Below are positions 45,491 through 56,221 of a stretch of 64,000 nucleotides of DNA, piece after piece. The position numbers and the translations under genes were made by a program. The notes under the pieces are model-generated. The model was not told the DNA's origin. It made no database searches and was given only the letters and a program-made list of their open reading frames with translations. The DNA lies in contig NZ_CAJSLV010000054.1 of NCBI RefSeq assembly GCF_907177275.1, positions 62,001-126,000 of the forward strand, given 5' to 3'. Source of the stretch: Actinacidiphila cocklensis (GTDB lineage Bacteria; Actinomycetota; Actinomycetes; Streptomycetales; Streptomycetaceae). Each line of letters opens with the position of its first letter. Position 1 is the first letter of the stretch.

Positions 45491-47472
45491 CTGAGTGACC
45501 CTCCGATCGATGGAGACGGTCGCAGCGACAGGACGTGCGCGGGCGCGCGGCCCGGCTCAAGGCGCACATAGTTGTCTCTGCCCCAGTGGTAGGTCTCACC
45601 GGTGAGCGCGTCGCGCACCGGGAAGGACTCGTGCCAGGAGAGGCCGAGTTCCGGCATGTTCAACGAGACGGTCGCCTCCTGGGTGTGGAACGGGTCCAGG
45701 TTGACGACCACCAGTACGACGTCGTCGCCGCGGCGCTTGGAGAAGGCGAGCAGCGCGTCGTTGTCCACCGGATGGAATGTGATGTCCCGCAGCTGCTGGA
45801 GCGCCGGATGACGGCGGCGCAACCGGTTGAGCGTGGTGATCAACGGGGCCAGCGAGCGCCCCTCGGCCTCGGCCGCCGCCCAGTCGCGCGGCCGCAGCTC
45901 GTACTTCTCCGAGTGCAGATACTCCTCACTCCCGGGCTCGGCGGGGTCCGCCTCGCACAGTTCGAAGCCCGCGTAGACCCCCCAGCTGGGGGACAGGGTC
46001 GCCGCGAGCACGGCCCTGGTCTCGAAGGCGGGACGGCCGCCGTCCTGCAGGTAGCCGTGCAGGATGTCGGGCGTGTTGACGAAGAAGTTCGGCCGCATCC
46101 AGGCGGCCTTCTCCCCGCTCAGCTCCCGCATGTAGTCGGTCAGCTCCGCCTTCCCGGTACGCCAGGTGAAGTAGGTGTACGACTGCTGGAAGCCGATCTG
46201 CCCGAGCGTGCTCATCATCGCCGGGCGGGTGAAGGCCTCGGCCAGGAAGACCACATCGGGGTGCGTGCGGTTGACGTCGGCGATCACCTTCTCCCAGAAG
46301 ACGACCGGCTTGGTGTGCGGGTTGTCGATCCGGAAGATCCGCACCCCGTGCGCCATCCAGTGCCGCAGCACGCGCAGCGTCTCGCGGACGATGCCGGGGA
46401 AGTCCTCGTCGAAGGCCACCGGGTAGATGTCCTGGTACTTCTTCGGCGGGTTCTCCGCGTACGCGATCGTGCCGTCCGGCCGGTGCGCGAACCACTCCGG
46501 GTGCTTGGCGACCCACGGGTGGTCGGGGGAGCACTGCAGGGCGAAGTCCAGCGCGACCTCCATCCGCAGCTCCCTGGCCCTGGCCACGAAGTGGTCGAAG
46601 TCCTCGATCGTGCCCAGGTCCGGGTGGATCGCGTCGTGGCCGCCCTCGGGCGAGCCGATCGCCCACGGCGAGCCCACGTCGTCGGGACCCGCCGTCAGGG
46701 TGTTGTCGCGGCCCTTGCGGAAGGCTGAGCCGATCGGGTGGATCGGCGGCAGGTAGACCACGTCGAAGCCCATCGCCGCCACCGCGGGCAGCCGCTTCGC
46801 GGCCGTGCGGAAGGTGCCGTGCCGCGGCGGGGCGCCCTCCTCGACGACCGCGCCCTCCGAGCGCGGGAAGAACTCGTACCAGGACCCGAACAGCGCCCGC
46901 TGCCGCTCCACGTGCAGCGGCAGCGGGCGGGAGGCGCTGACCAGTTCGCGCAGCGGGAAGCGGTCGAGCACCGCGACCACCTGCGCGGACAGCGCGGCCG
47001 CGTGCCGGGCCGCGACCGGCCGTGCGGAGTCCCGCAGCGCGTCGGCCGCCGCCAGCACCACGGCCCGCCCGTCGCTCTTGGGCACACCGGTCGCGGCCCG
47101 CTCGTACAGCAGCGCGCCCTCGGCCAGCACCAGGTCGGTGTCGATGCCCGCGGGGATCTTGATGCCCGCGGTGTGCCGCCAGGTCGCGACCGGGTCCGAC
47201 CAGGCCTCCACCGAATACGACCAGCGGCCCTCGGCCGTGGGGGTGACCCGGGCGCCCCAGCGGTCGGTGCCGGGCTCCAGCTCGCGCATCGGCGTCCACG
47301 GCCCGGAGCGCCCCGCCGGGTCGCGCAGCACCACGTTGGCGGCGACCGCGTCGTGCCCCTCTCTGAACACGGTGGCCGTCACCTCGAAGGTCTCGTCCAC
47401 CACGGCCTTGGCCGGCCGGCGGCCGCAGTCCACCAGCGGCCGGACATCGAGAACGGGAATGCGACCGATCAT
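45487..47472 (-). CDS. glgE: Alpha-1,4-glucan:maltose-1-phosphate maltosyltransferase
   Basis: A 661-residue GH13_3 enzyme that extends alpha-glucan from maltose 1-phosphate. The nucleophile Asp383 ([11 protein letters not shown]) and acid Glu412 ([12 protein letters not shown]) correspond to Asp394 and Glu423 of S. coelicolor GlgE with a constant 11-residue offset. The N-terminal domain starts [13 protein letters not shown] chose the ATG at 47472, since a longer frame adds ten unconserved residues. It is the first gene of the treS pair and diverges from glgP. Confidence 0.96.
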
Positions 47473-48121
47473 TTCCTCACCTGACAGCGCTGGGTACGGC
47501 ACGACGACTTCCGCTCTTTTTAACTGCTCTTGGCGTTGTCGGCCTGCCTGCGGGGCCGCGGCCTCCCGCGATCACCCGGGTGGCGGCGACGGGGCCGTAC
47601 GGGTGCCCCGAGCAGGTCCTGACAAACGCTCCGGAGGTTGTGCACCGGGGAGCCTGCCCCGGGTCTACGCGTGACACGCGCCACCTGACGGCGTTTCGGT
47701 AGCGCGCCCCGAGTGCTCTGATCCGCGCTCCCGCGACCCGTGCGGGGCGGGCGCCGGCGGCTCGTCCGTGGCGTCCCGGCAGGTCCGGATTCGTACCCCC
47801 GTGTGCGCCCCCGGATGCGCCCCCGCGTACGCCCCAGGCAGCCGCGGAGCCGCAGTTGTGCTCCCCGCGGGCCGTGTGATTCAAGCCATCAGCATCGCAC
47901 TGGACGGCCGGGTGTGCACGACTCTCGGCAGCCCTGACCGGGAGCCCGGCACGCCCGGCACGCACACGACATTTCCCGGTCGCCGCTCGTACACCCGGCT
48001 GAACGCGCCCGCGCCCGCGCACCGCTGACGCTCACTCCTGTGAGCCGCCGTTCGAGCGTTTGAACCAGCGGATCGGGGACAGTACCGGCGGGCGGATGGC
48101 CCGCCGGGCTACGGTCGACGG
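47473..48121. other. Divergent control region of glgE and glgP
   Basis: 649 bp without a credible gene. It contains the 17-bp motif GGGGAGCCTGCCCCGGG at 47647-47663, shared with the mak upstream region. A short run of GTGCGCCCCCG-like direct repeats lies near 47800-47835. Short open frames here lack start signals and coding character. Promoters for both genes must lie here, but I cannot point to them. Confidence 0.6.
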
Positions 48122-50731
48122 GTGAAGGCTATCCGTCGATTCACCGTGCGCACCGTGCTCCCGGAACCTCTGCGCCCGCTGGGGGGTCTGGCCCAGAACC
48201 TCCGCTGGTCGTGGCATCAGGAGACCAGGGAGCTTTTCCAGAGCGTCGACCCCGAGGGCTGGCGGGCAGCCCAGGGCGACCCCGTACGCCTGCTCGGCAC
48301 CGTCGGCAAGGACCGGCTCGCCGCGCTGGCCGGCGACCGGCGCTTCCTGCGCCGGCTGACCACCGCGGCAGAGGACCTCGCCGACTACACCAGCAGCCCG
48401 CGCTGGTACCAGGAACAGACCGACCTGCCCGCCGCCATCGCCTACTTCTCACCCGAGTTCGGCATCACCTTCGCCCTGCCGCAGTATTCGGGCGGCCTCG
48501 GCATCCTCGCCGGCGACCACCTCAAGGCGGCGAGCGACCTCGGCGTGCCGCTGATCGGCGTCGGCCTGCTCTACCGGCACGGCTACTTCCGCCAGACCCT
48601 CTCCCGCGAGGGCTGGCAGCAGGAGCAGTACCCGGTGCTCGACCCCAACTCGCTGCCCGTCACCCCGCTGCGCGAGGCCGACGGCAGCCCCGCCCGGATA
48701 AGCCTGGTGCTGCCCGGCGGCCGCGCGCTGCACGCCAGGATCTGGAAGGCCCAGGTCGGCCGGGTGCCGCTGCTGCTGCTCGACTCCGATGTCGAGGGCA
48801 ACCAGGCCGCCGAGCGCGACGTCACCGACCGGCTCTACGGCGGCGGCAGCGAGCACCGGCTGCTCCAGGAGATGCTGCTCGGCATCGGCGGGGTCCGCGC
48901 GGTGCGCGCCTACTGCCGCATCACCGGCCACCCCGAGCCCGAGGTCTTCCACACCAACGAGGGCCACGCCGGCTTCCTCGGCCTGGAACGCATCCGCGAG
49001 CTGTCCCTCGACGGCCTCGACTTCGAGGCGGCCCTCGAAGCGGTCAGGGCCGGCACCGTCTTCACCACCCACACCCCCGTACCGGCCGGCATCGACCGCT
49101 TCGACCGCGAACTGGTCGCCCGGCACCTCGGCGACGGCGGCGAGCTGTCCGGCGTCGACACCGGGCGGATCCTCGAACTGGGCATGGAGACCCACCGCGG
49201 CGGCGACCCGAACCTGTTCAACATGGCCGTCATGGGCCTGCGGCTCGCCCAGCGCGCCAACGGGGTGTCCACCCTGCACGGCGCCGTCAGCCGGGAGATG
49301 TTCGCCGGCCTGTGGCCGGGTTTCGACCCCGAGGACGTGCCCATCACGTCCATCACCAACGGGGTGCACGCCCCCACCTGGGTCGCCCCCGAGGTGCTGC
49401 GGCTCGGCGCCCGGCAGATCGGCGCCCAGCCCGCCGAGGACGCGCTGATGATCGGCGGCGCCGACCGCTGGGAGGCGATCGGCGGCATCCCCGACACCGC
49501 GGTCTGGGAGCTGCGCCGCGAGCTGCGCGAGCAGCTCGTCGAGGACGTCAGGGTCCGGCTGCGCGCCTCCTGGCGGCAGCGCGGCGCGGGCGAGGCGGAA
49601 CTGGGCTGGACCGACCACGTCCTGGACCCCGACATCCTCACCATCGGCTTCGCCCGCCGGGTCCCCTCCTACAAGCGGCTCACCCTGATGCTGCGCGACC
49701 AGGACCGGCTGATGGACCTGCTGCTGCACCCGGAGCGGCCGATCCAGATCGTCGTCGCCGGCAAGGCGCACCCCGCCGACGACGGCGGCAAGCGCCTGGT
49801 GCAGGAGCTGGTCCGCTTCACCGACGACCCCCGGGTGCGGCACCGCATCGTCTTCCTGCCCGACTACGACATGCGGATGGCCCGGGTGCTCTACCCCGGC
49901 TGCGACGTCTGGCTCAACAACCCGCTGCGCCCGCTGGAGGCCTGCGGCACCTCGGGCATGAAGGCCGCGCTCAACGGCTGCCTGAACCTGTCGGTGCTCG
50001 ACGGCTGGTGGGACGAGTGGTTCGACGGTGACAACGGCTGGGCGATCCCCACCGCCGACGGCATCACCGACGAGGACCGCCGCGACGAGCTGGAGGCCGC
50101 CGCGCTCTACAACCTGCTGGAGAACCAGGTCGCGCCGCGCTTCTACGACCACGGCTCGCGCGGCCTGCCGCAGCGCTGGATCGAGATGGTCAGGCACACC
50201 CTGGCCACGCTCGGCCCGAAGGTGCTGGCCGGCCGCATGGTCCGCGACTACGTCACCCAGCTGTACGCGCCCGCCGCGCGCTCGCACCGGGCCATACAGG
50301 GTCCGGCCGCGACCGAGCTGGCCGAGTGGAAGCAGCGGGTACGGCGGCAGTGGCCGCAGGTGTCGGTGGACCACGTGGAGACCGACTCCGTCGAGGGCAC
50401 CCCGGAACTGGGTTCGACGCTCACCCTGCGCACCCAGATCAGCCTGGGCGGCCTCGACCCCGCCGACGTCGACGTCCAGCTGCTGTCGGGCCGCGTCGAC
50501 GCCGCCGACCGGCTGGCCTCACCGACGATCCAGTCCCTCAAGCCGACCGGCCGCCCCGACATCTCGGGACGCCACTCCTACGAGGGACCGCTCACCCTGG
50601 ACCGCACCGGTTCCTTCGGCTACACGGTGCGGGTGCTCCCCGCCCACCCGCTGCTGGCCACCCCGGCGGAACTGGGCCTGGTGGCCACCCCGCCGGAGGC
50701 CACCGGCATGACGGCGGGCGTCCTGCGCTGA
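48122..50731 (+). CDS. glgP: Alpha-glucan phosphorylase
   Basis: An 869-residue GT35 phosphorylase releasing glucose 1-phosphate from alpha-glucan. It is the actinobacterial type with the N-terminal DUF3417 (TVRTVLPEPLRPLGGLAQNL). The catalytic core has ITNGVHAPTW and the pyridoxal phosphate lysine Lys614 in CGTSGMKAALNG. It starts with GTG. It diverges from glgE and thus links glucan breakdown to its synthesis. A 32-bp palindrome lies just after the stop. Confidence 0.94.
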   Translation: MKAIRRFTVRTVLPEPLRPLGGLAQNLRWSWHQETRELFQSVDPEGWRAAQGDPVRLLGTVGKDRLAALAGDRRFLRRLTTAAEDLADYTSSPRWYQEQTDLPAAIAYFSPEFGITFALPQYSGGLGILAGDHLKAASDLGVPLIGVGLLYRHGYFRQTLSREGWQQEQYPVLDPNSLPVTPLREADGSPARISLVLPGGRALHARIWKAQVGRVPLLLLDSDVEGNQAAERDVTDRLYGGGSEHRLLQEMLLGIGGVRAVRAYCRITGHPEPEVFHTNEGHAGFLGLERIRELSLDGLDFEAALEAVRAGTVFTTHTPVPAGIDRFDRELVARHLGDGGELSGVDTGRILELGMETHRGGDPNLFNMAVMGLRLAQRANGVSTLHGAVSREMFAGLWPGFDPEDVPITSITNGVHAPTWVAPEVLRLGARQIGAQPAEDALMIGGADRWEAIGGIPDTAVWELRRELREQLVEDVRVRLRASWRQRGAGEAELGWTDHVLDPDILTIGFARRVPSYKRLTLMLRDQDRLMDLLLHPERPIQIVVAGKAHPADDGGKRLVQELVRFTDDPRVRHRIVFLPDYDMRMARVLYPGCDVWLNNPLRPLEACGTSGMKAALNGCLNLSVLDGWWDEWFDGDNGWAIPTADGITDEDRRDELEAAALYNLLENQVAPRFYDHGSRGLPQRWIEMVRHTLATLGPKVLAGRMVRDYVTQLYAPAARSHRAIQGPAATELAEWKQRVRRQWPQVSVDHVETDSVEGTPELGSTLTLRTQISLGGLDPADVDVQLLSGRVDAADRLASPTIQSLKPTGRPDISGRHSYEGPLTLDRTGSFGYTVRVLPAHPLLATPAELGLVATPPEATGMTAGVLR

Positions 50732-50754
50732 TCCTTGCGCCTGGGGGCGCCTGA

Positions 50755-50786
50755 CAGGGGCGCTGGGGGTACCCCCAGCGCCCCTG
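50755..50786. terminator. Perfect 32-bp palindrome between glgP and the helicase gene
   Basis: The 16-bp half CAGGGGCGCTGGGGGT is followed directly by its exact complement. Its centre matches the repeat inside glgB at 41616-41630. It lies between convergent stops and is likely a bidirectional terminator of the dispersed-repeat family. Confidence 0.75.
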
Positions 50787-50815
50787 ATGGTTTGCCCCTT
50801 CCGCAAAGGGGGAGG

Positions 50816-52186
50816 TCAGGCCGCCCGGCGGCCACCTGTGCCGCGCGTACGGCGCCCGGCGGCGCCGCCGCGGCCGGCCGCGGCACCAGGGCCGGTGCGG
50901 CGCCCGCCGGGGGTACCGCTGCGGCGGCGGGAGGGAGTGGCCGGCTTCGCGGCGGGAGCCGCGGCGGCCGGCTCGGCGGCCGCGGGCAGCGCGACGGGCG
51001 TGCCGGACGGCTTGCGGGCGCCGGTGATCCGGATCAGGTCCGGGTCGCCGGGACGGACCCTGGCGGTGGCGGGCCGGATGCCGGCCTGGGTCATCAGCCG
51101 GGCGTTCTCCCGCCGCTGCTCGGGCAGCACGAGGGTGACCACGGTCCCGGACTCGCCCGCGCGGGCGGTGCGGCCGCCGCGGTGCAGGTAGTCCTTCGCC
51201 TCGGTCGGCGGATCGACGTTCACGACCAGATCGAGCCCGTCGATGTGGATGCCGCGGGCGGCGACGTTCGTCGCGACCAGCGCGTCGGCCGTGCCGGTGC
51301 GGAACTGGTCGAGCGCCCGGTTGCGCTGCGGCTGCGACTTGCCGCCGTGCAGCGCCACCGCCCGTACGCCCTGGCCGAGCAGGTGCTTGGTGAGCCGGTC
51401 GGCGCCCCGCTTGGTGCCGACGAACATGATCACGCCGCCCTGGCGGGCTGCGATCTCCGCGGTGACCGCCCGCTTGGTGGCCTCGTCGACGTGCAGCACG
51501 TGGTGCTCCATCGTGGTGACGGTCGCCGCCGAGGGGTCCACCGAGTGCGTGACCGGCTCGGTGAGGAAGCGCTTGACCAGCTTGTCGACGTTGCGGTCGA
51601 GCGTCGCCGAGAAAAGCATCCGCTGGCCGTCCGCGCGCACCTGCTCCAGCAGCCGGGTGACCTGCGGAAGGAAGCCCATGTCGGCCATCTGGTCGGCCTC
51701 GTCCAGCACGGTCACCGCGACCCGGTCCAGCGCGCAGGCGCGCCGGTCGATGAGGTCGGCGAGCCGGCCCGGCGTCGCGACCAGCACCTCGGCGCCGGCC
51801 TTCAGCGCGGCGGTCTGCCGGTTGATCGAGGCGCCGCCGACGACCGCGGTGATCCGCAGGCCGAGCACCTTCGCGTACGGGTCGAGCGCCTCGGTGACCT
51901 GTCCTGCCAGCTCACGCGTCGGGACCAGCACCAGCGCCAGCGGGCGCCTGGCCTCGGCCCGCCGGCCCGCGGCCTTCGTCCTGGTCAGCAGGGGCAGCCC
52001 GAACGCCAGCGTCTTGCCGGAGCCGGTCCTGCCGCGGCCCAGCACGTCGCGGCCGGCCAGCGAGTCGGGCAGCGTGGCGGCCTGGATCGGGAACGGCTCG
52101 GTCACCCCGTTGGCTTCCAGGGCGGCGACGAGCGCCGGGTCCAGCGGCAGCTGCGAGAAGAGCGTGACGGGTGACACAGGTGACAC
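50816..52186 (-). CDS. DEAD-box RNA helicase
   Basis: A 456-residue helicase starting with GTG. Motifs run FSQLPLDPALVAAL (Q-motif region), GRTGSGKT (Walker A, about 52-59), PTRELAGQV, TPGRLADL, DEAD, SAT and HRGGRTARAGESG. A basic Arg/Gly/Ala-rich tail of about 75 residues probably binds RNA. It lies 105 nt downstream of a cold-shock gene on the same strand with a hairpin between. This context suggests a role at low temperature. Confidence 0.94.
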   Translation of the reverse strand: MSPVSPVTLFSQLPLDPALVAALEANGVTEPFPIQAATLPDSLAGRDVLGRGRTGSGKTLAFGLPLLTRTKAAGRRAEARRPLALVLVPTRELAGQVTEALDPYAKVLGLRITAVVGGASINRQTAALKAGAEVLVATPGRLADLIDRRACALDRVAVTVLDEADQMADMGFLPQVTRLLEQVRADGQRMLFSATLDRNVDKLVKRFLTEPVTHSVDPSAATVTTMEHHVLHVDEATKRAVTAEIAARQGGVIMFVGTKRGADRLTKHLLGQGVRAVALHGGKSQPQRNRALDQFRTGTADALVATNVAARGIHIDGLDLVVNVDPPTEAKDYLHRGGRTARAGESGTVVTLVLPEQRRENARLMTQAGIRPATARVRPGDPDLIRITGARKPSGTPVALPAAAEPAAAAPAAKPATPSRRRSGTPGGRRTGPGAAAGRGGAAGRRTRGTGGRRAA

Positions 52187-52230
52187 GGGCGTTTCCTTCC
52201 TCGGGCCGCCGGAACGGCGGCTGCATGCGA

Positions 52231-52258
52231 GAGGCCCGCACCGTGCGGTGCGGGCCTC
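52231..52258 (-). terminator. Hairpin between the cold-shock and helicase genes
   Basis: Perfect 13-bp arms GAGGCCCGCACCG/CGGTGCGGGCCTC, with two unpaired central bases and no U-tract, lie 33 nt after the cold-shock stop. It may end the short transcript or allow partial readthrough. Confidence 0.7.
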
Positions 52259-52291
52259 CCATGACCGGGCGCAGCGGCCCGGTGACGCCGG

Positions 52292-52495
52292 TCAGAGCGC
52301 CCGGATGTTCTCCGCCTGCGGGCCCTTCTGGCCCTGGGTGACCTCGAACTCGACCTTCTGGCCCTCAAGCAGCTCGCGGTAGCCCTGCGACTGGATGTTC
52401 GAGTAGTGGGCGAAGACATCGGAGCCGCCGCCGTCCTGCTCGATGAAGCCGAAGCCCTTTTCCGAGTTGAACCACTTCACGGTTCCGGTAGCCAT
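52292..52495 (-). CDS. Cold-shock protein (CspA family)
   Basis: A 67-residue cold-shock domain protein: [20 protein letters not shown] with the RNP1 motif KGFGFIEQ and the RNP2-like DVFAHYSNI. It is a single-stranded nucleic-acid chaperone of the usual length. AGGAG lies eight bases before the ATG. The 247-bp upstream region contains the protease terminator and then a short leader. Confidence 0.95.
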   Translation of the reverse strand: MATGTVKWFNSEKGFGFIEQDGGGSDVFAHYSNIQSQGYRELLEGQKVEFEVTQGQKGPQAENIRAL

Positions 52496-52597
52496 AATCC
52501 ATCTCCTACTGGTGGGGCAGTTTCCAGATCCGCACTGTACGGATCCGGGTCGCTGTAGATGATCACCCCACACCGGAGAATCCCGGCAAAAACAAAA

Positions 52598-52630
52598 GTG
52601 CGCCCGGAGATCGCAATCATCCAGGCGCAC
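52598..52630 (-). terminator. Rho-independent terminator of the M4 protease gene
   Basis: On the minus strand GTGCGCCTGGA pairs with TCCGGGCGCAC (one mismatch) and is followed by TTTTGTTTTT. This is an unusually classical U-tailed terminator for such GC-rich DNA. It lies downstream of the protease and upstream of the cold-shock gene. Confidence 0.8.
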
Positions 52631-52742
52631 GCAAAGTTCTGGGTACCACAACTGCAACAAGGTCGAGGGTACCAGACCGCGGCCCGGACCGGCCGTGGCC
52701 GGCCGATCCGGGCGCTTACCGCCGAACGGGTGGGTCAGGGTG

Positions 52743-55163
52743 TCAGCTGACGTTGACGGCGGTGTCGTCGATCAGGAAGGAGGTCGCCAGGCTGGAGTCC
52801 TCGGTTCCGGTGAACTTCAGGGTGACGGTCTGGCCCTTGTAGGCGGTGAGGCTGACGGACCGCTGGACGTAGCCGGTGCCCTCGTTGAGGTTGGAGTAGG
52901 TGGCCAGGGTGGTGCTGCCGGCTGCGACGGTGAGCTTGTCGTAGGCGGTGGTGGTGGTCGTCTCGTCGGAGGTGATGTAGAGGTAGAACGTGAAGGTGGC
53001 GGTGGTGCAGCTGGCCGGGATCGTCACCGACTGGGAGACGGTGTCGGTGTAGGTGGTCCCGTAGCCGTCCAGCCAGGCCTTGTAGCTGCCGGAGTGGGCG
53101 GGGGCGCCGGTGCTGCTGTCGATGACGCCGGTGGTGGTGGTCCAGCCGGTGGCGCCGCTCTCGAAGCCGGGGTTGGTCAGCAGCTGGCTCGCGGTGCAGC
53201 CGCCGGTGGTGCTGGTGACCGTCCAGGTGAAGGACGCGGTGCCGGTGGCGTTGGTGGAGTCCTTCGCCGTGACGACCACGCTGGACGTACCGGTGGTGGC
53301 CGAGGTGGTGCCGGAGATCAGGCCGCTGGAGCTGATGCTCAGGCCGGCCGGCAGGCCGGTCGCGGTGTAGGTCAGGGCGCCGCCGTTGGTGGTGGTGGCC
53401 GCGATCTGCAGGCTGACCGCGGTGCTGACCTTGGTGGACTGGTTGCCCGGGTTGGTCACCGTCACGCCGGTCGGGGTGGTCACCCGGCTGCCGACGCCGA
53501 TCGCCGCCCAGGTGTTGGCCACCGTGTTGTACGTGGCGCTGTTGGCGCCCCACAGGTCGGCCGCCGCCTGCAGCGACTGGGTGCGGGCCGCCGCGTAGTT
53601 GGTGGTCGAGGTGAAGCGCTCGGTCAGCGACTTGTACCAGAGCTTGAGCGCGTTGTCCCGGCCGATGCCCGGCACCGACAGGCCGTCGTAGGTCGGGCTG
53701 TTGTAGCTGACCCCGCCGATCACCTTGGCGCCGCTGCCCTCGGAGAGCAGGTAGAAGAAGTGGTTGGCCGGACCCGAGGAGTAGTGGACGTCCAGGCCGC
53801 CGAGGCTGGAGGACCAGTAGTCCTTCGAGCCGCCGTCCTTGCTGGGCTTGTCCATGTACCGCAGCGGGGTGCCGTCACCGTTGATGTCGATCTTCTCGCC
53901 GATGAGGTAGTCGCCCGGGTCGGCGGCGGTGTTGGAGTAGAACTCCACGCCGGTGCCGAAGATGTCGGACGTCGCCTCGTTCAGGCCGCCGGACTCACCG
54001 GAGTAGTTCAGGCCCGCGGTGTTGGACGTGACGCCGTGGCTCATCTCGTGCCCGGCGACGTCCAGCGCGGTCAGCGGGTGCGCGTTGCCGCTGCCGTCGC
54101 CGTACGTCATGCAGAAGCAGGAGTCGTCCCAGAAGGCGTTGACGTACGAGCTGCCGTAGTGCGTACGGGAGTACGCCGCCCGGCCGTCGTCGGCGATGCC
54201 GTTGCGCCCGAAGGTGGTCTTGTAGAAGTCCCAGGTCTCCTGGGCGCCGTAGGCGGCGTCCACACCCGCGGTCTGCGCGGTGGTGCCGACACCGTCGCCC
54301 CACGTGTCGTCGGCGTCGGTGAACAGCGTGCCGGTGCCCGACGTGGCGTGGCTGAGGTTGTAGGTCTTGTGGCCGCCGCGGGTGTTGTCGGTCAGCTGGT
54401 AGGTGCTGCCCGACAGCGTCGTGGTGAGGCTCACCTGGCCGCTGTACTCACTGTTGCCGACGCCGGTCTCGATGCCCTGGTACTCGAAGAGCTTCGCGCC
54501 GGTGGTGGCGTCGGTGATCACGTGCAGCTGGTTGGGGGTGCCGTCGTCCTGGAGGCCGCCGATCACCGACTCCCAGGCGAGCACGGGGGTGCCGGACGCG
54601 GCCCACACCACCTTGTGCGGCGCGTTCACCGCCGCCGGGGCCTTGGCGCCGTCGGCCTTCGCGCGCGACAGGGCGAAGGACTTCGCCGAGTCGGCGCTCT
54701 TGACCGCGGTCGTCGATGCCACCGCGACCGAGGCGTTGGTCGCCTTCTCCACGCCGGTGGTCGCACCGAGCGGGCTCTGGTGCACGATCAGGTCGCCGCC
54801 GAGCACCGGCAGTCCCTGGTACGTGCGCTCGTAGCGGGTGTGGGTGCTGCCGTCGGCGTCCTGGGACACCGACTTGACGACCAGCTTCTCCTGGGCGCCG
54901 AGGTGCAGCGACGACGCGGTCGCCGCCGCGTGCGACTGGGCCTGCGTCGTCAGCGCTGCCTGCTGAGCGGGGGTCAGCGAGGCCGGCAGGGCGCCGGGCC
55001 TGGGCTGCGCGTGGGTGTTCGCGGCCTGCGCCGCCGAGCCGGTCGATGCGGCGGGTTCTGCCGCCGCGGTACCGGCCGGCAGCGTCACGGCGAGCATCGC
55101 CGCACCGGCGATCAGCGCGCCGGCGGCTGCTGCCGTACGGGCCGTACGGGGGGATCGTGCCAC
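52743..55163 (-). CDS. Secreted M4 (thermolysin-family) metalloprotease
   Basis: An 806-residue exported zinc protease. A signal peptide (1-35, cut after GTAAA) precedes an FTP/PepSY-type propeptide (to about 235). The catalytic domain has zinc ligands His372, His376 and Glu396 (GHEMSH ... GLNEATSD), Glu373 as base and His460 as second catalytic histidine (DVHYSSG). Residues about 560-645 form an Ig-like putative domain ([20 protein letters not shown]). A C-terminal beta-sandwich of carbohydrate-binding type follows. GTG start with AAGGAG upstream. Confidence 0.93.
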   Translation of the reverse strand: MARSPRTARTAAAAGALIAGAAMLAVTLPAGTAAAEPAASTGSAAQAANTHAQPRPGALPASLTPAQQAALTTQAQSHAAATASSLHLGAQEKLVVKSVSQDADGSTHTRYERTYQGLPVLGGDLIVHQSPLGATTGVEKATNASVAVASTTAVKSADSAKSFALSRAKADGAKAPAAVNAPHKVVWAASGTPVLAWESVIGGLQDDGTPNQLHVITDATTGAKLFEYQGIETGVGNSEYSGQVSLTTTLSGSTYQLTDNTRGGHKTYNLSHATSGTGTLFTDADDTWGDGVGTTAQTAGVDAAYGAQETWDFYKTTFGRNGIADDGRAAYSRTHYGSSYVNAFWDDSCFCMTYGDGSGNAHPLTALDVAGHEMSHGVTSNTAGLNYSGESGGLNEATSDIFGTGVEFYSNTAADPGDYLIGEKIDINGDGTPLRYMDKPSKDGGSKDYWSSSLGGLDVHYSSGPANHFFYLLSEGSGAKVIGGVSYNSPTYDGLSVPGIGRDNALKLWYKSLTERFTSTTNYAAARTQSLQAAADLWGANSATYNTVANTWAAIGVGSRVTTPTGVTVTNPGNQSTKVSTAVSLQIAATTTNGGALTYTATGLPAGLSISSSGLISGTTSATTGTSSVVVTAKDSTNATGTASFTWTVTSTTGGCTASQLLTNPGFESGATGWTTTTGVIDSSTGAPAHSGSYKAWLDGYGTTYTDTVSQSVTIPASCTTATFTFYLYITSDETTTTTAYDKLTVAAGSTTLATYSNLNEGTGYVQRSVSLTAYKGQTVTLKFTGTEDSSLATSFLIDDTAVNVS

Positions 55164-55529
55164 TCGTCACTCCTTCTGCGGCGGCCACGGGTGCGCGGCC
55201 GGTGACAGTCCGGGCGGGTGGGGTTGGTGATCCGCCCGGGTAGAGCTGTGCTGCTGTGGAACGGCCCACAGAGTGGCACTCTTTACTTGTTCATGTCAGT
55301 CCCGTGGTGCCAACTTGGCTGAATTTGTTCGTCTTCCGGATCGCGGCGTCCGCATAACGGTGAAACGTGAGGGCCGTGTTGCAGGCCGAAGAAGTTTGCC
55401 GGAGTTTTGACGCGGGACCAACAGGGCCTTACCGGCCAAATCGTGCGGACGGTGCAGCTCCGCTGTCTACAGTGGCCACCGCTATGGGGGGACCGGCTCG
55501 CGCCGGTGCGGCTGAAAACCGAGGTGAAG
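55164..55529. other. Divergent control region, protease and second WXG operon
   Basis: 366 bp without a gene. TTGACG at 55407-55412 with TACCGG 17 nt later is a weak promoter candidate for the rightward operon. I see no clear leftward promoter or strong palindrome. Confidence 0.4.
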
Positions 55530-55925
55530 ATGTCCCGAATATCAGAACTGTCCAGCGAGGCAGGCCGATCCCGTGCGGCGGAGGGCACGGGACAGGCCGA
55601 CCTCGCCCCCGACACCCGGCTCTACGTACCGGCCCACCCCCGGTACCACGCCGACCCCGAGCAGGCACCCGGCGTCGGCTTCGAGTTCCTGGCCCGGCCG
55701 CAGACCGGCGAACCGGTCCCGGTGGCCTTCACCACCCTGGACGCGCTGGTCGCCGCGCTCGGCGAGAGCCAGCCCTGGATCGCGATGCCGGCCGAGGCCT
55801 TCGTCGAACTCATGCGCCGCAACGGCCTCGCCCGCGTCGCGGTCGACCCGGCCGTCGCGCCGGGAACCGAGCCCTACTGGACCCCCGAGAACATCCGGGC
55901 CTACACCGAGGCGGTGCGGCGATGA
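55530..55925 (+). CDS. SAV_915-family protein
   Basis: A 131-residue acidic cytosolic protein of the SAV_915 family: LYVPAHPRYH ... FEFLARPQTGEPVPVAFTTLDALVAALGESQPWIAM. The fold resembles SseB-type modules found beside type VII-like secretion genes. The role is unknown. GAGGTGAAG precedes the ATG. It overlaps the next gene by 4 nt and heads a four-gene operon. Confidence 0.72.
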   Translation: MSRISELSSEAGRSRAAEGTGQADLAPDTRLYVPAHPRYHADPEQAPGVGFEFLARPQTGEPVPVAFTTLDALVAALGESQPWIAMPAEAFVELMRRNGLARVAVDPAVAPGTEPYWTPENIRAYTEAVRR

Positions 55926-56221
55926 CCGCCGGATACAACGTCATCCTGGGCGACCTGTCCAGCATGGCGTCGACCTTCCACACCCAGGCGACCAACTACG
56001 CCGCCCTCAAGACGGACGTGGCACCGCCGATCGCCGGGTCTGGGGACGCCGGTCTCGACGACTCCATCGCCTCGATCATGGACGCCATCGCCGGCCTGCA
56101 CGCCAAACTCGCCGGCCGCATCGAGGAGCACGGCAACGGCCTGGACTACGCCCACGGCTCCTACCAACGCCATGACATCGACGTACACGGCCTGTTCGAG
56201 GATCTGATGCCCGATGAGTGA
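55922..56221 (+). CDS. DUF6317 WXG-like small protein
   Basis: A 99-residue helical protein: MTAGYNVILGDLSSMASTFHT ... SIMDAIAGLHAKLAGRIEEHGNGLDYAHGSYQ. It matches DUF6317, which occurs next to WXG100 proteins in actinobacteria. It is probably a helical-hairpin partner for the larger protein downstream. It overlaps both neighbours (4 nt and 8 nt). Confidence 0.72.
   Translation: MTAGYNVILGDLSSMASTFHTQATNYAALKTDVAPPIAGSGDAGLDDSIASIMDAIAGLHAKLAGRIEEHGNGLDYAHGSYQRHDIDVHGLFEDLMPDE

Noticed and set aside
47740..48028. Small open frames in the glgE-glgP gap
   Set aside because: There is no ribosome-binding site, no recognisable domain and odd composition with direct repeats; treated as regulatory DNA.
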